A DNA stretch of 64,000 nucleotides from Micavibrio sp. UBA7657 (GCA_002483465.1 DLHX01000005.1:14451-78450), one strand, 5' to 3'. Counted from the first letter of the stretch, positions 15,331 through 23,640 are shown. Notes: generated by a model not told the origin, from the sequence alone. Program-made: numbers and translations.

Positions 15331-16383
15331 ATGAAACCGGCTGTTTTGCAACCAAAAGAATTGCAACGGGAAATTATGGAAGCACTGGGGCGTGTGAACG
15401 ATCCCGGGCGCGGGCGCGACATCGTTTCGCTCGGGATGATTTCCGGGCTGCAGGTGACGGCGGACGGCAATGTTATTTTCATGATCGAGGTCGATCCCGC
15501 GCGGGGCGCGAAACTGGAGCCGTTGCGGCAGGAAGCGGAACATGCCGCCGCTGCGGTGCCCGGCGTGCGCAAGGTGACGGCGGTGCTGACCGCTCAGAAA
15601 GCTTCCAATGACCCGCACGGCATGGAAAAAAATCCGAAGCTGGAGTTGCCGATCAAAAATATTATCGCGGTGGCGAGCGGCAAGGGCGGCGTCGGCAAAT
15701 CGACGGTGGCGATGAATCTGGCGATTGCGCTCGGGAAATCCGGGAAATCGGTCGGGTTGCTGGACGCGGATATTTACGGGCCGAGCGTGCCGAAAATGTC
15801 GGGGCTGGAGGGCCAGCGCCCGAAACAGAATGATGATGGGAAATTGATTCCGCTTGAGGCGCATGGTTTGAAAATTATGTCGATCGGTTTCATGCTGGAC
15901 AAGGAAGCGCCTCTCGTGTGGCGCGGCCCGATGGTGCAGACGGCGGTCTATCAAATGCTGCGCGATGTCGAATGGGGTACGGAAGAAAACAAGCTCGATG
16001 TCTTGATCGTCGATATGCCGCCGGGCACGGGCGACGCGCAATTGACGCTGGCGCAGAAAGTGCCGGTGACAGGGGCGGTGATTGTTTCGACGCCGCAGGA
16101 TATTGCGCTGATCGATGCGCGCAAGGCCGTGGCTATGTTCCAGAAAGTGAATGTCAAAATTCTCGGCATCATTGAAAATATGAGCACGCATGTCTGCAGC
16201 AATTGCGGCCATGAAGAGCATATCTTCGGCCATGGCGGCGCCAAACGCGAAGCTTCAAGCCTCGGTGTGCCGTTCCTCGGTGAAATTCCGCTGGATGCAG
16301 CAATTCGGAAAAATTCCGATGAGGGAAAATCCGCCGCGCAGGATATTTTTTCAAAAATTTCTCAAGCCGTAATCCCGGCGTAA
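15331..16383 (+). CDS. mrp: Mrp/NBP35-type iron-sulfur carrier P-loop ATPase
   Basis: A 350-residue protein with an N-terminal MIP18/DUF59 domain (residues about 8-95) and a MinD-like ATPase domain beginning with the deviant Walker A ASGKGGVGKST near residue 115. A metal-binding CSNC motif (HVCSNCGHEEHIFG) lies near residue 290. The family carries and inserts Fe-S clusters in cytoplasmic apoproteins. The last residues, VIPA and the TAA stop, are encoded by the first hairpin of a dispersed palindromic repeat, so the original C-terminus was probably slightly different. Also called ApbC. Confidence 0.94.
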   Translation: MKPAVLQPKELQREIMEALGRVNDPGRGRDIVSLGMISGLQVTADGNVIFMIEVDPARGAKLEPLRQEAEHAAAAVPGVRKVTAVLTAQKASNDPHGMEKNPKLELPIKNIIAVASGKGGVGKSTVAMNLAIALGKSGKSVGLLDADIYGPSVPKMSGLEGQRPKQNDDGKLIPLEAHGLKIMSIGFMLDKEAPLVWRGPMVQTAVYQMLRDVEWGTEENKLDVLIVDMPPGTGDAQLTLAQKVPVTGAVIVSTPQDIALIDARKAVAMFQKVNVKILGIIENMSTHVCSNCGHEEHIFGHGGAKREASSLGVPFLGEIPLDAAIRKNSDEGKSAAQDIFSKISQAVIPA

Positions 16384-16440
16384 GCCGGGATCCATTGATT
16401 GATAAAGCTGGCATTCCATGGGCCCCGGCTTGCGCCGGGG
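16372..16440. repeat. Double-hairpin palindromic repeat between mrp and folA
   Basis: Two perfect hairpins, ATCCCGGC-GTAA-GCCGGGAT (16372-16391) and CCCCGGC-TTGC-GCCGGGG (16423-16440), are also near-inverted copies of each other. This is a common alphaproteobacterial intergenic repeat type. The first arm contains the mrp stop codon. The second arm runs into TTTCGCTTTTATTTT, so it may also end transcription from mrp. Confidence 0.8.
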
Positions 16441-16448
16441 TTTCGCTT

Positions 16449-16961
16449 TTATTTTCTTTCTAAAACATAGAACGTAAAAGCCGGGTCGCCGTCGCGCTTG
16501 TCTTCCGAAACGACGTTCCAGTCATTCCAGTCGAAATCGGGAAAATATGTATCGCCTTCATATTCACGGTCGATGATGGTGAGATAAAGGCGCTCGGTGA
16601 TGGGCAGAGTTTGTCTATAAATCTCGCCGCCGCCGATGATGAATAATTCCTCGACCGCCATATCGCCGGCTTTGGCCTGTGCGAGCGTCATCGCCTCGTC
16701 GATGGTTTTGACGAAAAACGGGCCGTCGCCATTTACGGGTTCCATGAAGGAACTGCTGATGACAATGTTGGGGCGGCCCGGGAGCGGCTTGCCGAGCGAT
16801 TCATAGGACTTGCGGCCCATGACGACCGGGTGGCCGAGCGTCGTTTTCTTGAAATATTTGAAGTCCTCGGGGATGTGCCAGGCAAGGCCGTTCGCCACGC
16901 CGATCACCCGGTTCCGGGCCATGGCGGCAATCGATGAAATCCTGATCTTCGCGGCATTCAT
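16449..16961 (-). CDS. folA: Dihydrofolate reductase
   Basis: Reduces dihydrofolate to tetrahydrofolate with NADPH, regenerating the cofactor consumed by thymidylate synthase. The 170 residues include the N-terminal IAAMARNRVIGVANGLAWHI strand and loop, the catalytic acidic residue in IPEDFKYFK, the GHPVVMGRKSYES NADPH motif and IIGGGEIYRQTLP. The thyA gene lies on the same strand 550 bases upstream, interrupted by an opposite-strand gene. The thyA-folA-hflK order is common in alphaproteobacteria. Confidence 0.95.
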   Translation of the reverse strand: MNAAKIRISSIAAMARNRVIGVANGLAWHIPEDFKYFKKTTLGHPVVMGRKSYESLGKPLPGRPNIVISSSFMEPVNGDGPFFVKTIDEAMTLAQAKAGDMAVEELFIIGGGEIYRQTLPITERLYLTIIDREYEGDTYFPDFDWNDWNVVSEDKRDGDPAFTFYVLERK

Positions 16962-17030
16962 GGACTTAGACTTTATAGGTACGTTTTAATGCTGTATATG
17001 GGTGTTTCTTATCATTATTGATAGTTTTAG

Positions 17031-17059
17031 TTGACATAATAATAAATATGTTTTAAAGT
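17031..17059 (+). promoter_or_regulatory. Candidate promoter for the 17087 gene
   Basis: TTGACA (17031-17036), 17 bases of AT-rich spacer, TAAAGT (17054-17059). It ends 27 bases before the ATG, with AAAGGGGG between. Confidence 0.55.
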
Positions 17060-17086
17060 CCGTTTTCATTAACAAAGGGGGCTCAA

Positions 17087-17515
17087 ATGCGCTCATACAT
17101 TGGACATGTTAAGGATAATTTTGCTTTGATCGATATGCCGCGTGTCGCAGCCGGCTTGGGTCAAAAATTTAAACATGTTTCCGCTAGAGCCGATCTAAGT
17201 GCCGAGGTTCTTAAAGCCGTTTTAGTGAACCAGCGTTTCCTTATGTTTACCATCAAAAGCAATGATGAATCCGATCAGTTCAAAATGCTGCAATTGGTCC
17301 AGAGGGCATCTAATAATTATATGACTGGCATAGCTGAGCTTGCGGAATCTCCCTTTCTTAGCAAAGGCGAAATTCAAAATTTCAGAACGGATAAGAAAAT
17401 TGTCCCTTCAGATCTTGCCGAGCAAATTCGAATGGCGTCACTTTATGTTTATCCCGGCATACGATCTGCTGCTCAGCAACGTGCTGAAAGCTTGGCTCCT
17501 ACGGCTGAACGCTAA
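17087..17515 (+). CDS. Hypothetical protein
   Basis: A 142-residue soluble protein, mostly helical, with no signal, membrane segment or domain I recognise. It has its own promoter (TTGACA-17-TAAAGT) and a strong ribosome site (AAAGGGGGCTC). It is inserted between folA and thyA on the opposite strand and looks more AT-rich than either, which suggests it was acquired. Its TAA overlaps the thyA stop codon by three bases. Function unknown. Confidence 0.65.
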   Translation: MRSYIGHVKDNFALIDMPRVAAGLGQKFKHVSARADLSAEVLKAVLVNQRFLMFTIKSNDESDQFKMLQLVQRASNNYMTGIAELAESPFLSKGEIQNFRTDKKIVPSDLAEQIRMASLYVYPGIRSAAQQRAESLAPTAER

Positions 17516-18306
17516 ACCGCAACCACGCCCTTGATATGCGGGTGGGCGTCGTAGCCCACCAGTTCGAAATCCTCGAATTTGAAATCGAAAATATTTTTGA
17601 CGTGCGGATTCATATGCATTTCCGGCAGCGGTTTTGGCTCCCGCGTTAACTGGAGCTGCGCCTGTTCGATGTGGTTTGAATAAAGATGCGCATCGCCGAA
17701 GGTGTGCACGAATTCGCCGGGCTTGAGGCCCGTCACCTGCGCAACCATCAAAGTAAGCAGCGCATAAGACGCTATGTTGAACGGTACGCCGAGGAAGATG
17801 TCGGCGCTACGCTGGTAGAGCTGGCACGATAATTTTCCGTCCGCGACATAGAACTGGAAAAATGCGTGGCAGGGTGGCAGCGCCATTTTGCCGATCTCGC
17901 CGACATTCCATGCGGAGACGATCAGGCGGCGGTCATCGGGGTTCGCCTTGATGCGCTCGATCACATTTGAAATCTGATCGATTTGTCTTCCATCTGCCGT
18001 GGGCCATGCGCGCCACTGGTGGCCGTAGACGGGGCCGAGATTGCCGTCTTCGTCGGCCCATTCGTCCCAGATGCGCACGCCATTTTCTTTCAGGTATTTG
18101 ATGTTCGTGTCGCCCGAGAGAAACCAGATCAGTTCATGGACGATGGATTTCAGGTGAAGTTTTTTCGTCGTGATCATCGGGAAGCCGTTGGCGAGATCGA
18201 AACGCATCTGGCGGCCGAAAACGCTCAAGGTGCCGGTGCCGGTGCGGTCCTCTTTTTTCGTGCCGTTCTCGAGCACGTCGCGCATCAAATCGAGATATTG
18301 CTTCAT
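17512..18306 (-). CDS. thyA: Thymidylate synthase
   Basis: Methylates dUMP to dTMP with methylenetetrahydrofolate. From the ATG at 18306 the protein has 264 residues, the standard ThyA length, and the catalytic cysteine falls at C146 in LPPCHAFFQFY. RTGTGTLSVFGRQMRFDL and the dUMP-binding QRSADIFLGVPFNIASY are present. The frame is open 27 codons further upstream, but that part is not ThyA-like and overlaps the msrB end. It works with folA downstream. Confidence 0.96.
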   Translation of the reverse strand: MKQYLDLMRDVLENGTKKEDRTGTGTLSVFGRQMRFDLANGFPMITTKKLHLKSIVHELIWFLSGDTNIKYLKENGVRIWDEWADEDGNLGPVYGHQWRAWPTADGRQIDQISNVIERIKANPDDRRLIVSAWNVGEIGKMALPPCHAFFQFYVADGKLSCQLYQRSADIFLGVPFNIASYALLTLMVAQVTGLKPGEFVHTFGDAHLYSNHIEQAQLQLTREPKPLPEMHMNPHVKNIFDFKFEDFELVGYDAHPHIKGVVAV

Positions 18307-18349
18307 GGGGCGAGTATATAGGCGATTCCGGTTGCCCGGCAATGAAAGG

Positions 18350-18940
18350 CTATTTCTTATCCTCGAACAATGCCTTGTATTCGCCATAGCCTTTGGCGTC
18401 CAGCTCTGCCACGGGGATAAATTTCAGCGAGGCGGAATTCATGCAATAGCGCAGGCCGCCTTTGTCCTTCGGCCCATCTTCAAAAACGTGGCCGAGATGC
18501 GAATCGCCGTTAGCGGAGCGAATCTCGGTGCGTGCGCCGCCGAGTTTGAAATCCTGGTGTTCCTTCACGAATTTCGGGTCGAGCGGTTTTGTGAAGCTGG
18601 GCCACCCCGTTCCTGAATCGTATTTATCTTTCGATGAAAAAAGCGGCTCGCCGCTGACGACGTCGACATAGAGGCCCACTTCCTTGTTGTCCCAATATTC
18701 ATTGTGGAAGGGGCGTTCGGTGCCGTCATGCTGCGTGACGTATTTCTGTATCTCGGTCAGGCCATCAACGGCTTCCTGGGTTTTTGCATAGGGTGCTTTG
18801 GTCACGGGCAATTCTCCTGTAGTTGATTCTGCGGCATTTGACTCAGCCTCCGGGGGTGGCTCTTCCGCCGGGTCTGCGGCATAGGCAGGCACCTGGAAGA
18901 GCGATAAAGCGGCGATGGTCAGCATGAGTGTTTTGTTCAT
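18350..18940 (-). CDS. msrB: Exported peptide-methionine (R)-S-oxide reductase
   Basis: Reduces methionine-R-sulfoxide in proteins. Starting at 18940 (AAAGGGG upstream) there is a 21-residue signal peptide ending AYA, an acidic linker (AEEPPPEAESNAAES), then the MsrB domain with SGTGWPSF and the catalytic cysteine in GGLRYCMNSASL. The CxxC zinc pairs are absent, and the cysteine often found in the CGWPSF position is threonine. The domain therefore has a single cysteine and probably relies directly on an external reductant. Predicted periplasmic. An ATG at 18985 is an unlikely longer start. Confidence 0.92.
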   Translation of the reverse strand: MNKTLMLTIAALSLFQVPAYAADPAEEPPPEAESNAAESTTGELPVTKAPYAKTQEAVDGLTEIQKYVTQHDGTERPFHNEYWDNKEVGLYVDVVSGEPLFSSKDKYDSGTGWPSFTKPLDPKFVKEHQDFKLGGARTEIRSANGDSHLGHVFEDGPKDKGGLRYCMNSASLKFIPVAELDAKGYGEYKALFEDKK

Positions 18941-19072
18941 GGGGTTCCCCTTTGAATTATATGGATGAGGGTTTGGTTTTCTCAAGTTGTCCGTTATACG
19001 CAGGTAAAATATTTATCCGTTGAAAAAAATGTTAAATTACTGAAAAAATTTCATATTTTGGGGCGGGAATTC

Positions 19073-19100
19073 TTGATTTTTAAGGATTTTTCTCTATAAT
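19073..19100 (+). promoter_or_regulatory. tmRNA promoter
   Basis: TTGATT (19073-19078), 16 bases, TATAAT (19095-19100), directly before the acceptor piece of the permuted tmRNA gene. Confidence 0.7.
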
Positions 19101-19106
19101 GATAAA

Positions 19107-19440
19107 TGCCGGCTTGCCGGTTATGACGCTAAACGCGGATACGTAATAGACGTTATGGACCCGGGGGCAGTGCCCGGCGGCTCCACCAGAATTCGCAGGA
19201 TTTGAAAAAGGATTGGCGAATTCCGGCGGGGCCGAAACAGGATCGACATGCGTATTAAAGGTATTTTGCGGCGTCCGGAATCGGCCTAACGTTACTGGGC
19301 CATTTGATAGTTGCAAATGACAACTCTCAGTTCGTAGCAGCCAATGACAACGTTGTTGTCGCTGGTGAAGGTCGTAAAGCTGCCTAACGGCACTCTACGC
19401 GCTACACCTTAATCCCTTCCTACTAACCTAGGGAGGTGGG
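19107..19440 (+). ncRNA. ssrA: Transfer-messenger RNA, circularly permuted (two-piece)
   Basis: Rescues stalled ribosomes. The acceptor piece comes first and ends in CGGCTCCACCA at 19188. An intervening hairpin (GAATTCGC / GCGAATTC) is to be removed. The coding piece starts GGGGCCGAAACAGGATCGAC at 19228. GGGGCCG pairs with CGGCTCC and puts a G-U at the third pair, the alanine identity signal. The resume codon GCA at 19313 follows ATAGTT, and the tag frame runs 24 codons to TAA at 19385-19387. The encoded tag begins ANDN, contains a second AANDN and ends RKAA. The ends of the mature pieces are estimates. The permuted order is an alphaproteobacterial trait (also found in some other groups). Confidence 0.93.
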
Positions 19441-19444
19441 GTCC

Positions 19445-19480
19445 GGTGGGTACCTCGCAACAGAAACCCACCATTTTTTT
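19445..19480 (+). terminator. Terminator after tmRNA
   Basis: GGTGGGT (19445-19451) pairs with ACCCACC (19466-19472) and is followed by A and seven T. Confidence 0.8.
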
Positions 19481-19487
19481 CACCTTC

Positions 19488-19592
19488 CATATTTAATCCT
19501 GCACATCGTTATCCTTCGGTCTCGCCGTGCTCACATACCAAATGTATGTTGCGCGCGGCTCGCCTCGGCTGCCTTGTGCAGAACTAAATATG
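19488..19592. repeat. 105-base palindromic repeat element
   Basis: An imperfect palindrome centred at 19540. Outer arms CATATTTAATCCTGCACA and TGTGCAGAACTAAATATG match with two differences, and the centre is CATACCAAATGTATG. It lies between the tmRNA terminator and the next gene; no gene is seen in 18941-19639 apart from tmRNA. Confidence 0.75.
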
Positions 19593-19639
19593 AAAGGCCT
19601 GGATTGACAGCATATGAACCAGTCGCGAAACTGTTTCGC

Positions 19640-21559
19640 ATGACCAACCGGCTTTTCCCTTTCATCTGGCTTTCATGTTTTGCTGCAGCGCTGATGCCAC
19701 TGGCGGCGCTTGAGGCGCAGTTCATTTTTGTTGCCGTGTCGTTGCTTGCGGCGGCGGTTTCTTTTGCAGTTTTAAAATATGATTTCATGGCGCGTGTGAC
19801 GCGCATGGATGCTGCCGTACTCATCCCGGTTTTTGCGTTCTGGGCGCTTGCGCTGGCGAGCGTGGCGCTTTCTGAAATTCCGACCATCAGCCTGATTTAT
19901 TTCGGCGTGTTCAGCCTGTTCCCGCTGTCATTTTGCTGCGCCTTGCTGGCGCGCGAAAAGATACGGTTTTTCGCGATCGCCGCCGCAGGATACGCGTTGT
20001 TCGCGGCGGGAATCCTGCTGCATGAATTTGTGCAGTTTTTCGCCCAAGGTGATGATACGTTCCGCGCCGGGTGGCCGTTTGCGGATGCGAACGCGCTGGC
20101 CGGATTTTTGTTGCCGGGGCTTTTTGCGGCGCTGGGTTTGATGCTGGGGGGCAAAAACCGCGTGCATTCCAACGCAGGCCTTATTCTTGCGATGCTGTCG
20201 GCGGCAGGACTGATGGCGAGCGGCAGCCGCGGCGGATTCGTGGCGGCGGTGATCGCGTTTATCATTTTCGCCTTTCTCTCATGGCCGCAGATACGGTATC
20301 ACAGGCGCTGTATTTTCGCGTTTCTGATTGCTGCTGTGGCCCTGGCGATTTTGCCGGGCATCATGCCCGAACATAATGCCGGGGAGCGCATTGTGCGCAC
20401 ATTCACCGGCGAGGAGCCGATTCTGTGGACCCGTCCCGCGATCTGGGCCGCGACATGGCAGATCATACGGGAGCATGCCTGGACCGGTACGGGAATCGGC
20501 ACGTTCTATCTGTATTACCCGGCAGTCAATACGGGCGATTATTTTTCGACGGGGCGCATGGCGCACAGCGATCCGCTGCAATTCTGGGCGGAGATGGGCG
20601 TGCTGGCGCCGTTGTTGTTTTACGGGTTTATCATCGCGGCCTGTGCAGCAACGCGGCGCGCCCTGAAAAATGTTGCGGCGGATGATCCGGTCCGTATTCA
20701 TATCATTGCGCCGTTCTGCGCGCTGGGGGCGCTGGTTTTGCACGCCCATGTCAATTTTCCCTTTTACATTCCTGCCACATTGATGCTGGCAGGCATTTTC
20801 GCGGGATACTGGTTTGCGCAGGTGCGCAGCGTTTTGCCGGATACCGGCGTTGTCTTTCCACCGCAATACCGGCAGGCGTTGAAGATTATATTGATCGTGC
20901 CGCTGCTGGCGGTTTTATACGGCTTCATGATTTTGCAGGGCAGTCATATCGTTTTCATGCGCGGCGATATGCGCGGGCAAGCAGGCGACCTCGAAAGATT
21001 TGTAAGCGATATCAATAAAGCCAGCCGTATGGCAGAACGCAAAAACGCTGAGGCCGTACTGATGGCAGCGCAGATAAATACGGCAAAACTGCAGGCGCAG
21101 GGCGGCATTCCGCGGGCGGGCGCGCAGCAATTGTATGATGAGACGCTGGCGTTGCTGGATGAGGCGCAAAAATTAAATCCGAGATATGCGGCGATTGCGC
21201 ACACGCGCGGGTTGCTGGCGCGCAGCAGGGCGTTGCTGGGGCTTGAAGGCGATGGAAACCAGGAGAGTTTTTTCCGCGAAGCGCTGGCGCTGGACCCGCG
21301 TCATTACCCGGCGCGCATTGAGCTTGCACGTTATTACATACGCAAAAAAGACAAACCAAAAGCATTCTCGGTTCTGGAAGACGGGCAAAAATGGGTCGAT
21401 GCCGCCAATGTGCCGGACGCCTATTACGACATGCTGGCCAGCAGCGCGATGGAGCAGGGGCGCCATGAAGTAAGCGGTTTTGCGCTGGGGCGGCTGGCGC
21501 GCTCGCAGCGGGAACAGGCCGCCGCCGCGGAAAGTTCCCTGCCCGGTGATGGAAAATAG
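19640..21559 (+). CDS. O-antigen ligase / Wzy-like membrane protein with C-terminal TPR-like region
   Basis: A 639-residue protein from the ATG at 19640; the frame continues upstream through the palindromic repeat but is not protein-like there. About a dozen hydrophobic segments cover residues 5-450. A large periplasmic loop between them carries TRPAIWAATWQIIREHAWTG and GTGIGTFYLYYPAVNTGDYF, the Wzy_C (O-antigen ligase) signature. The last 190 residues are soluble and helical with TPR-like spacing (ALLDEAQKLNPRYAAIAHTR). The family joins glycans to lipid A, or polymerises or transfers them to protein. The target is unknown; no O-antigen cluster is adjacent. Confidence 0.85.
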   Translation: MTNRLFPFIWLSCFAAALMPLAALEAQFIFVAVSLLAAAVSFAVLKYDFMARVTRMDAAVLIPVFAFWALALASVALSEIPTISLIYFGVFSLFPLSFCCALLAREKIRFFAIAAAGYALFAAGILLHEFVQFFAQGDDTFRAGWPFADANALAGFLLPGLFAALGLMLGGKNRVHSNAGLILAMLSAAGLMASGSRGGFVAAVIAFIIFAFLSWPQIRYHRRCIFAFLIAAVALAILPGIMPEHNAGERIVRTFTGEEPILWTRPAIWAATWQIIREHAWTGTGIGTFYLYYPAVNTGDYFSTGRMAHSDPLQFWAEMGVLAPLLFYGFIIAACAATRRALKNVAADDPVRIHIIAPFCALGALVLHAHVNFPFYIPATLMLAGIFAGYWFAQVRSVLPDTGVVFPPQYRQALKIILIVPLLAVLYGFMILQGSHIVFMRGDMRGQAGDLERFVSDINKASRMAERKNAEAVLMAAQINTAKLQAQGGIPRAGAQQLYDETLALLDEAQKLNPRYAAIAHTRGLLARSRALLGLEGDGNQESFFREALALDPRHYPARIELARYYIRKKDKPKAFSVLEDGQKWVDAANVPDAYYDMLASSAMEQGRHEVSGFALGRLARSQREQAAAAESSLPGDGK

Positions 21560-21651
21560 TGCAATTTCAATGCGTTGTTTTCGGTGAACAGGCTGTGAAC
21601 AGTCTATAACCGGGCTTGATTTTCACCGCCATGCTTGCGACATATAAGGTG

Positions 21652-22149
21652 ATGAAAGACGAAGACGACATTCTCAGGTATGACCGGATGGTCGAGGGCG
21701 CGCTGCGCGGCGTGGTCAGGAGTTCCATTCAGGAAGTGATCGAGCACGGCCTGCCGGGTGATCATCATTTTTACATCACGTTCCTCACTGATTATCCCGG
21801 CGTGAAAATTCCCGATTACCTGCGCGACCGTTACCCGGGCGAGATGACCATCGTGCTGCAGTACCAGTTTTCCGATCTGTCGGTGAAGGACGAGGCGATG
21901 AACGTCACGCTGTCTTTCAACAACGAGCCCGAGCGCTTGAAAATTCCACTGGCGGCGATCAGCATCTTCGCCGACCCGTCGGTGAATTTTGCGCTGCAGT
22001 TCCAGCCGATGGGCGAATCTCTCGAGGACGCGGAGCTTGCCGTGCTTGACGAGCTTGATGGGCCCGACGATGACGGCTCGAAGCCCAAGAGCGGCAAGGG
22101 CAAGAAGACCGGCGAAGTCGTTTCCCTCGATAAGTTCAGGAAGAAGTAG
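21652..22149 (+). CDS. sspB: SspB-alpha, ClpXP adaptor for tmRNA-tagged proteins
   Basis: Binds the ssrA tag and delivers tagged proteins to ClpXP. The 165-residue reading from the ATG at 21652 (AAGGTG just before) begins KDEDDILRYDRMVEGALRGV, matching the N-terminus of alphaproteobacterial SspB; earlier TTG (21616) and ATG (21631) starts are possible. The core shows HHFYITFLTDYPGVKIP and EMTIVLQYQFSDL. An acidic, then basic, disordered linker leads to the C-terminal VVSLDKFRKK, probably the ClpX-docking tail. It lies 2.2 kb from the tmRNA gene, on the same strand. Confidence 0.93.
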   Translation: MKDEDDILRYDRMVEGALRGVVRSSIQEVIEHGLPGDHHFYITFLTDYPGVKIPDYLRDRYPGEMTIVLQYQFSDLSVKDEAMNVTLSFNNEPERLKIPLAAISIFADPSVNFALQFQPMGESLEDAELAVLDELDGPDDDGSKPKSGKGKKTGEVVSLDKFRKK

Positions 22150-22154
22150 CCAGT

Positions 22155-23117
22155 TTGTTCTGGAACGAGCGTATAAATCCTAAAACAGAGCCTTTGAAAG
22201 TTCTCCTCAAGCGCGGGGAGTTTTTCGATTCTGCGCGCGGGCGCGCTATTCCGTTCAAATTATATTACCCGGCGGGCGAGGGGTTGCCGGATAAAATGCC
22301 GGTGATCATCTGGTCGCACGGTTACGGTGGCAACCGCGACGGCGCGGGGTTCATTTCACGTTATATTGCGAGCCACGGCTATATCATCATTCATCTGACG
22401 CATGCGGGTTCTGACAGTTCGTTGTGGGAAGGCAAGCCCGGGCATCCGTGGGATGTATTACGAAAGAGTCCGATCACGCGCGCGATGACGGTGGAGCGGT
22501 TCAAGGATGTGCCTGCTGTTCTCGATCAGTTGCCGAACTGGGCGGCGGAAAACCCGGAGCCGGGCGCGCGGATGGATTTAGAAACGCTCGGCATGTCGGG
22601 CCATTCGTTCGGCGCGATGACGACGCAGGCGATGGCAGGAGAAAATTTTCCTGGCGATGATGATGCGCCTGCGGGCGAGCTGGTGAATTACAAGGAAAAG
22701 CGGTTCAAGGCGGGAATTGCCTACAGCCCGGTGCCCATTCGCAAGCTGCACGGCGAGACGCCGGAGAAACATTTTTACGGCCCGATTTCCCTGCCGATTT
22801 TTTATATGACGGGCACGAACGACGATTCACCGCTGGAGGGTTTCACATACGAACGGCGCGTGGTGGTTTACGATTACACCGGCGCGGCGGAGAAATACCT
22901 GCTGGTGCTCCGGTCCGGCGACCACATGGTTTACAATGGCACGCGCGGGAAACTTGAAGCGAATCCGCTGCGCGAGCCGCATGAGGAATTTATCAAGATG
23001 CTCAGTCTTGCTTTCTGGGAGGGTTATCTGAAAAACGATGCGGCGGCGCTGGCGTGGTTAAAAGACGGCGCGGCGAAAGCGTGGCTGGGCGGCGCGGGCG
23101 AATTAAAAACCCCGTAA
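22155..23117 (+). CDS. Alpha/beta hydrolase, dienelactone hydrolase-like
   Basis: A 320-residue hydrolase. The oxyanion strand VIIWSHGYGGNRDG is at about 50-63, and the nucleophile S151 sits in MSGHSFGAMT. The acid and histidine are probably in the GTNDDSPLEG and RSGDHMVYNG stretches. No signal peptide is seen, so it should be cytoplasmic. The start is a TTG five bases after the sspB stop; no ATG is available upstream in frame, so the TTG is tentative. Similar proteins act on esters or lactones and some resemble PAF acetylhydrolase; substrate unknown. Possibly cotranscribed with sspB. Confidence 0.82.
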   Translation: MFWNERINPKTEPLKVLLKRGEFFDSARGRAIPFKLYYPAGEGLPDKMPVIIWSHGYGGNRDGAGFISRYIASHGYIIIHLTHAGSDSSLWEGKPGHPWDVLRKSPITRAMTVERFKDVPAVLDQLPNWAAENPEPGARMDLETLGMSGHSFGAMTTQAMAGENFPGDDDAPAGELVNYKEKRFKAGIAYSPVPIRKLHGETPEKHFYGPISLPIFYMTGTNDDSPLEGFTYERRVVVYDYTGAAEKYLLVLRSGDHMVYNGTRGKLEANPLREPHEEFIKMLSLAFWEGYLKNDAAALAWLKDGAAKAWLGGAGELKTP

Positions 23118-23180
23118 GGAACTTTCCGTTTTTTCTTCTGTTGGTCTATTTCCACAGACAGAAACAACAGGAGAAGTCCC

Positions 23181-23630
23181 ATGAAAATCAGCGAAGTTAT
23201 GACCAGTGATTGCGAATGGATCACGCCGGAAACCACGGTGACCGAAGCCGCAAAAATCATGCGTGATAGAGATTTTGGATTTCTTCCCGTCAGCAACGCG
23301 GAAGAGAAGAAACTGATCGGCACGCTGACCGACCGCGATATCGTCGTGCGCTGCACGGCGGCGGGGTTCGACCCGAATAAACACGAGGTCAAGCACATCA
23401 TGACCGAGAGCGTGCTTTATTGTTTCCAGGATGATGATGTCGAGAAGGTCTGCAAGAACATGGCCGAGGTGCGCGTGCGCCGGATGCCGGTGATGACGCG
23501 CGACAAGAAACTGGTCGGCGTCGTTTCGTTCGGCGACGTGGCGCAGGCCGCGCGCGAGAAAGATATCGCGCAGACGCAGCAGGACCTGACCCGCGAATGC
23601 GCGGAGAAGGACCGCAAGGCGGCGGCGTAG
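23181..23630 (+). CDS. CBS-domain pair protein
   Basis: A 149-residue protein made of two CBS domains: residues 1-60 (VMTSDCEWITPETTVTEAAK, DFGFLPVS, LTDRDIVVR) and 65-128 (IMTESVLYCFQDDDVEKVCK, RVRRMPVMT, VVSFGDVAQAA). A CBS pair binds adenine nucleotides and acts as an energy or signalling sensor. There is no catalytic domain. A ribosome site (ACAGGAGAAG) is present. The partner is unknown. Confidence 0.92.
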   Translation: MKISEVMTSDCEWITPETTVTEAAKIMRDRDFGFLPVSNAEEKKLIGTLTDRDIVVRCTAAGFDPNKHEVKHIMTESVLYCFQDDDVEKVCKNMAEVRVRRMPVMTRDKKLVGVVSFGDVAQAAREKDIAQTQQDLTRECAEKDRKAAA

Positions 23631-23640
23631 TCTGGAAAAA

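Noticed and set aside
19436..19639. Longer N-terminus for the O-antigen-ligase-like protein
   Set aside because: The upstream frame runs through the tmRNA terminator and the palindromic element and is not protein-like; the ATG at 19640 precedes a membrane helix.
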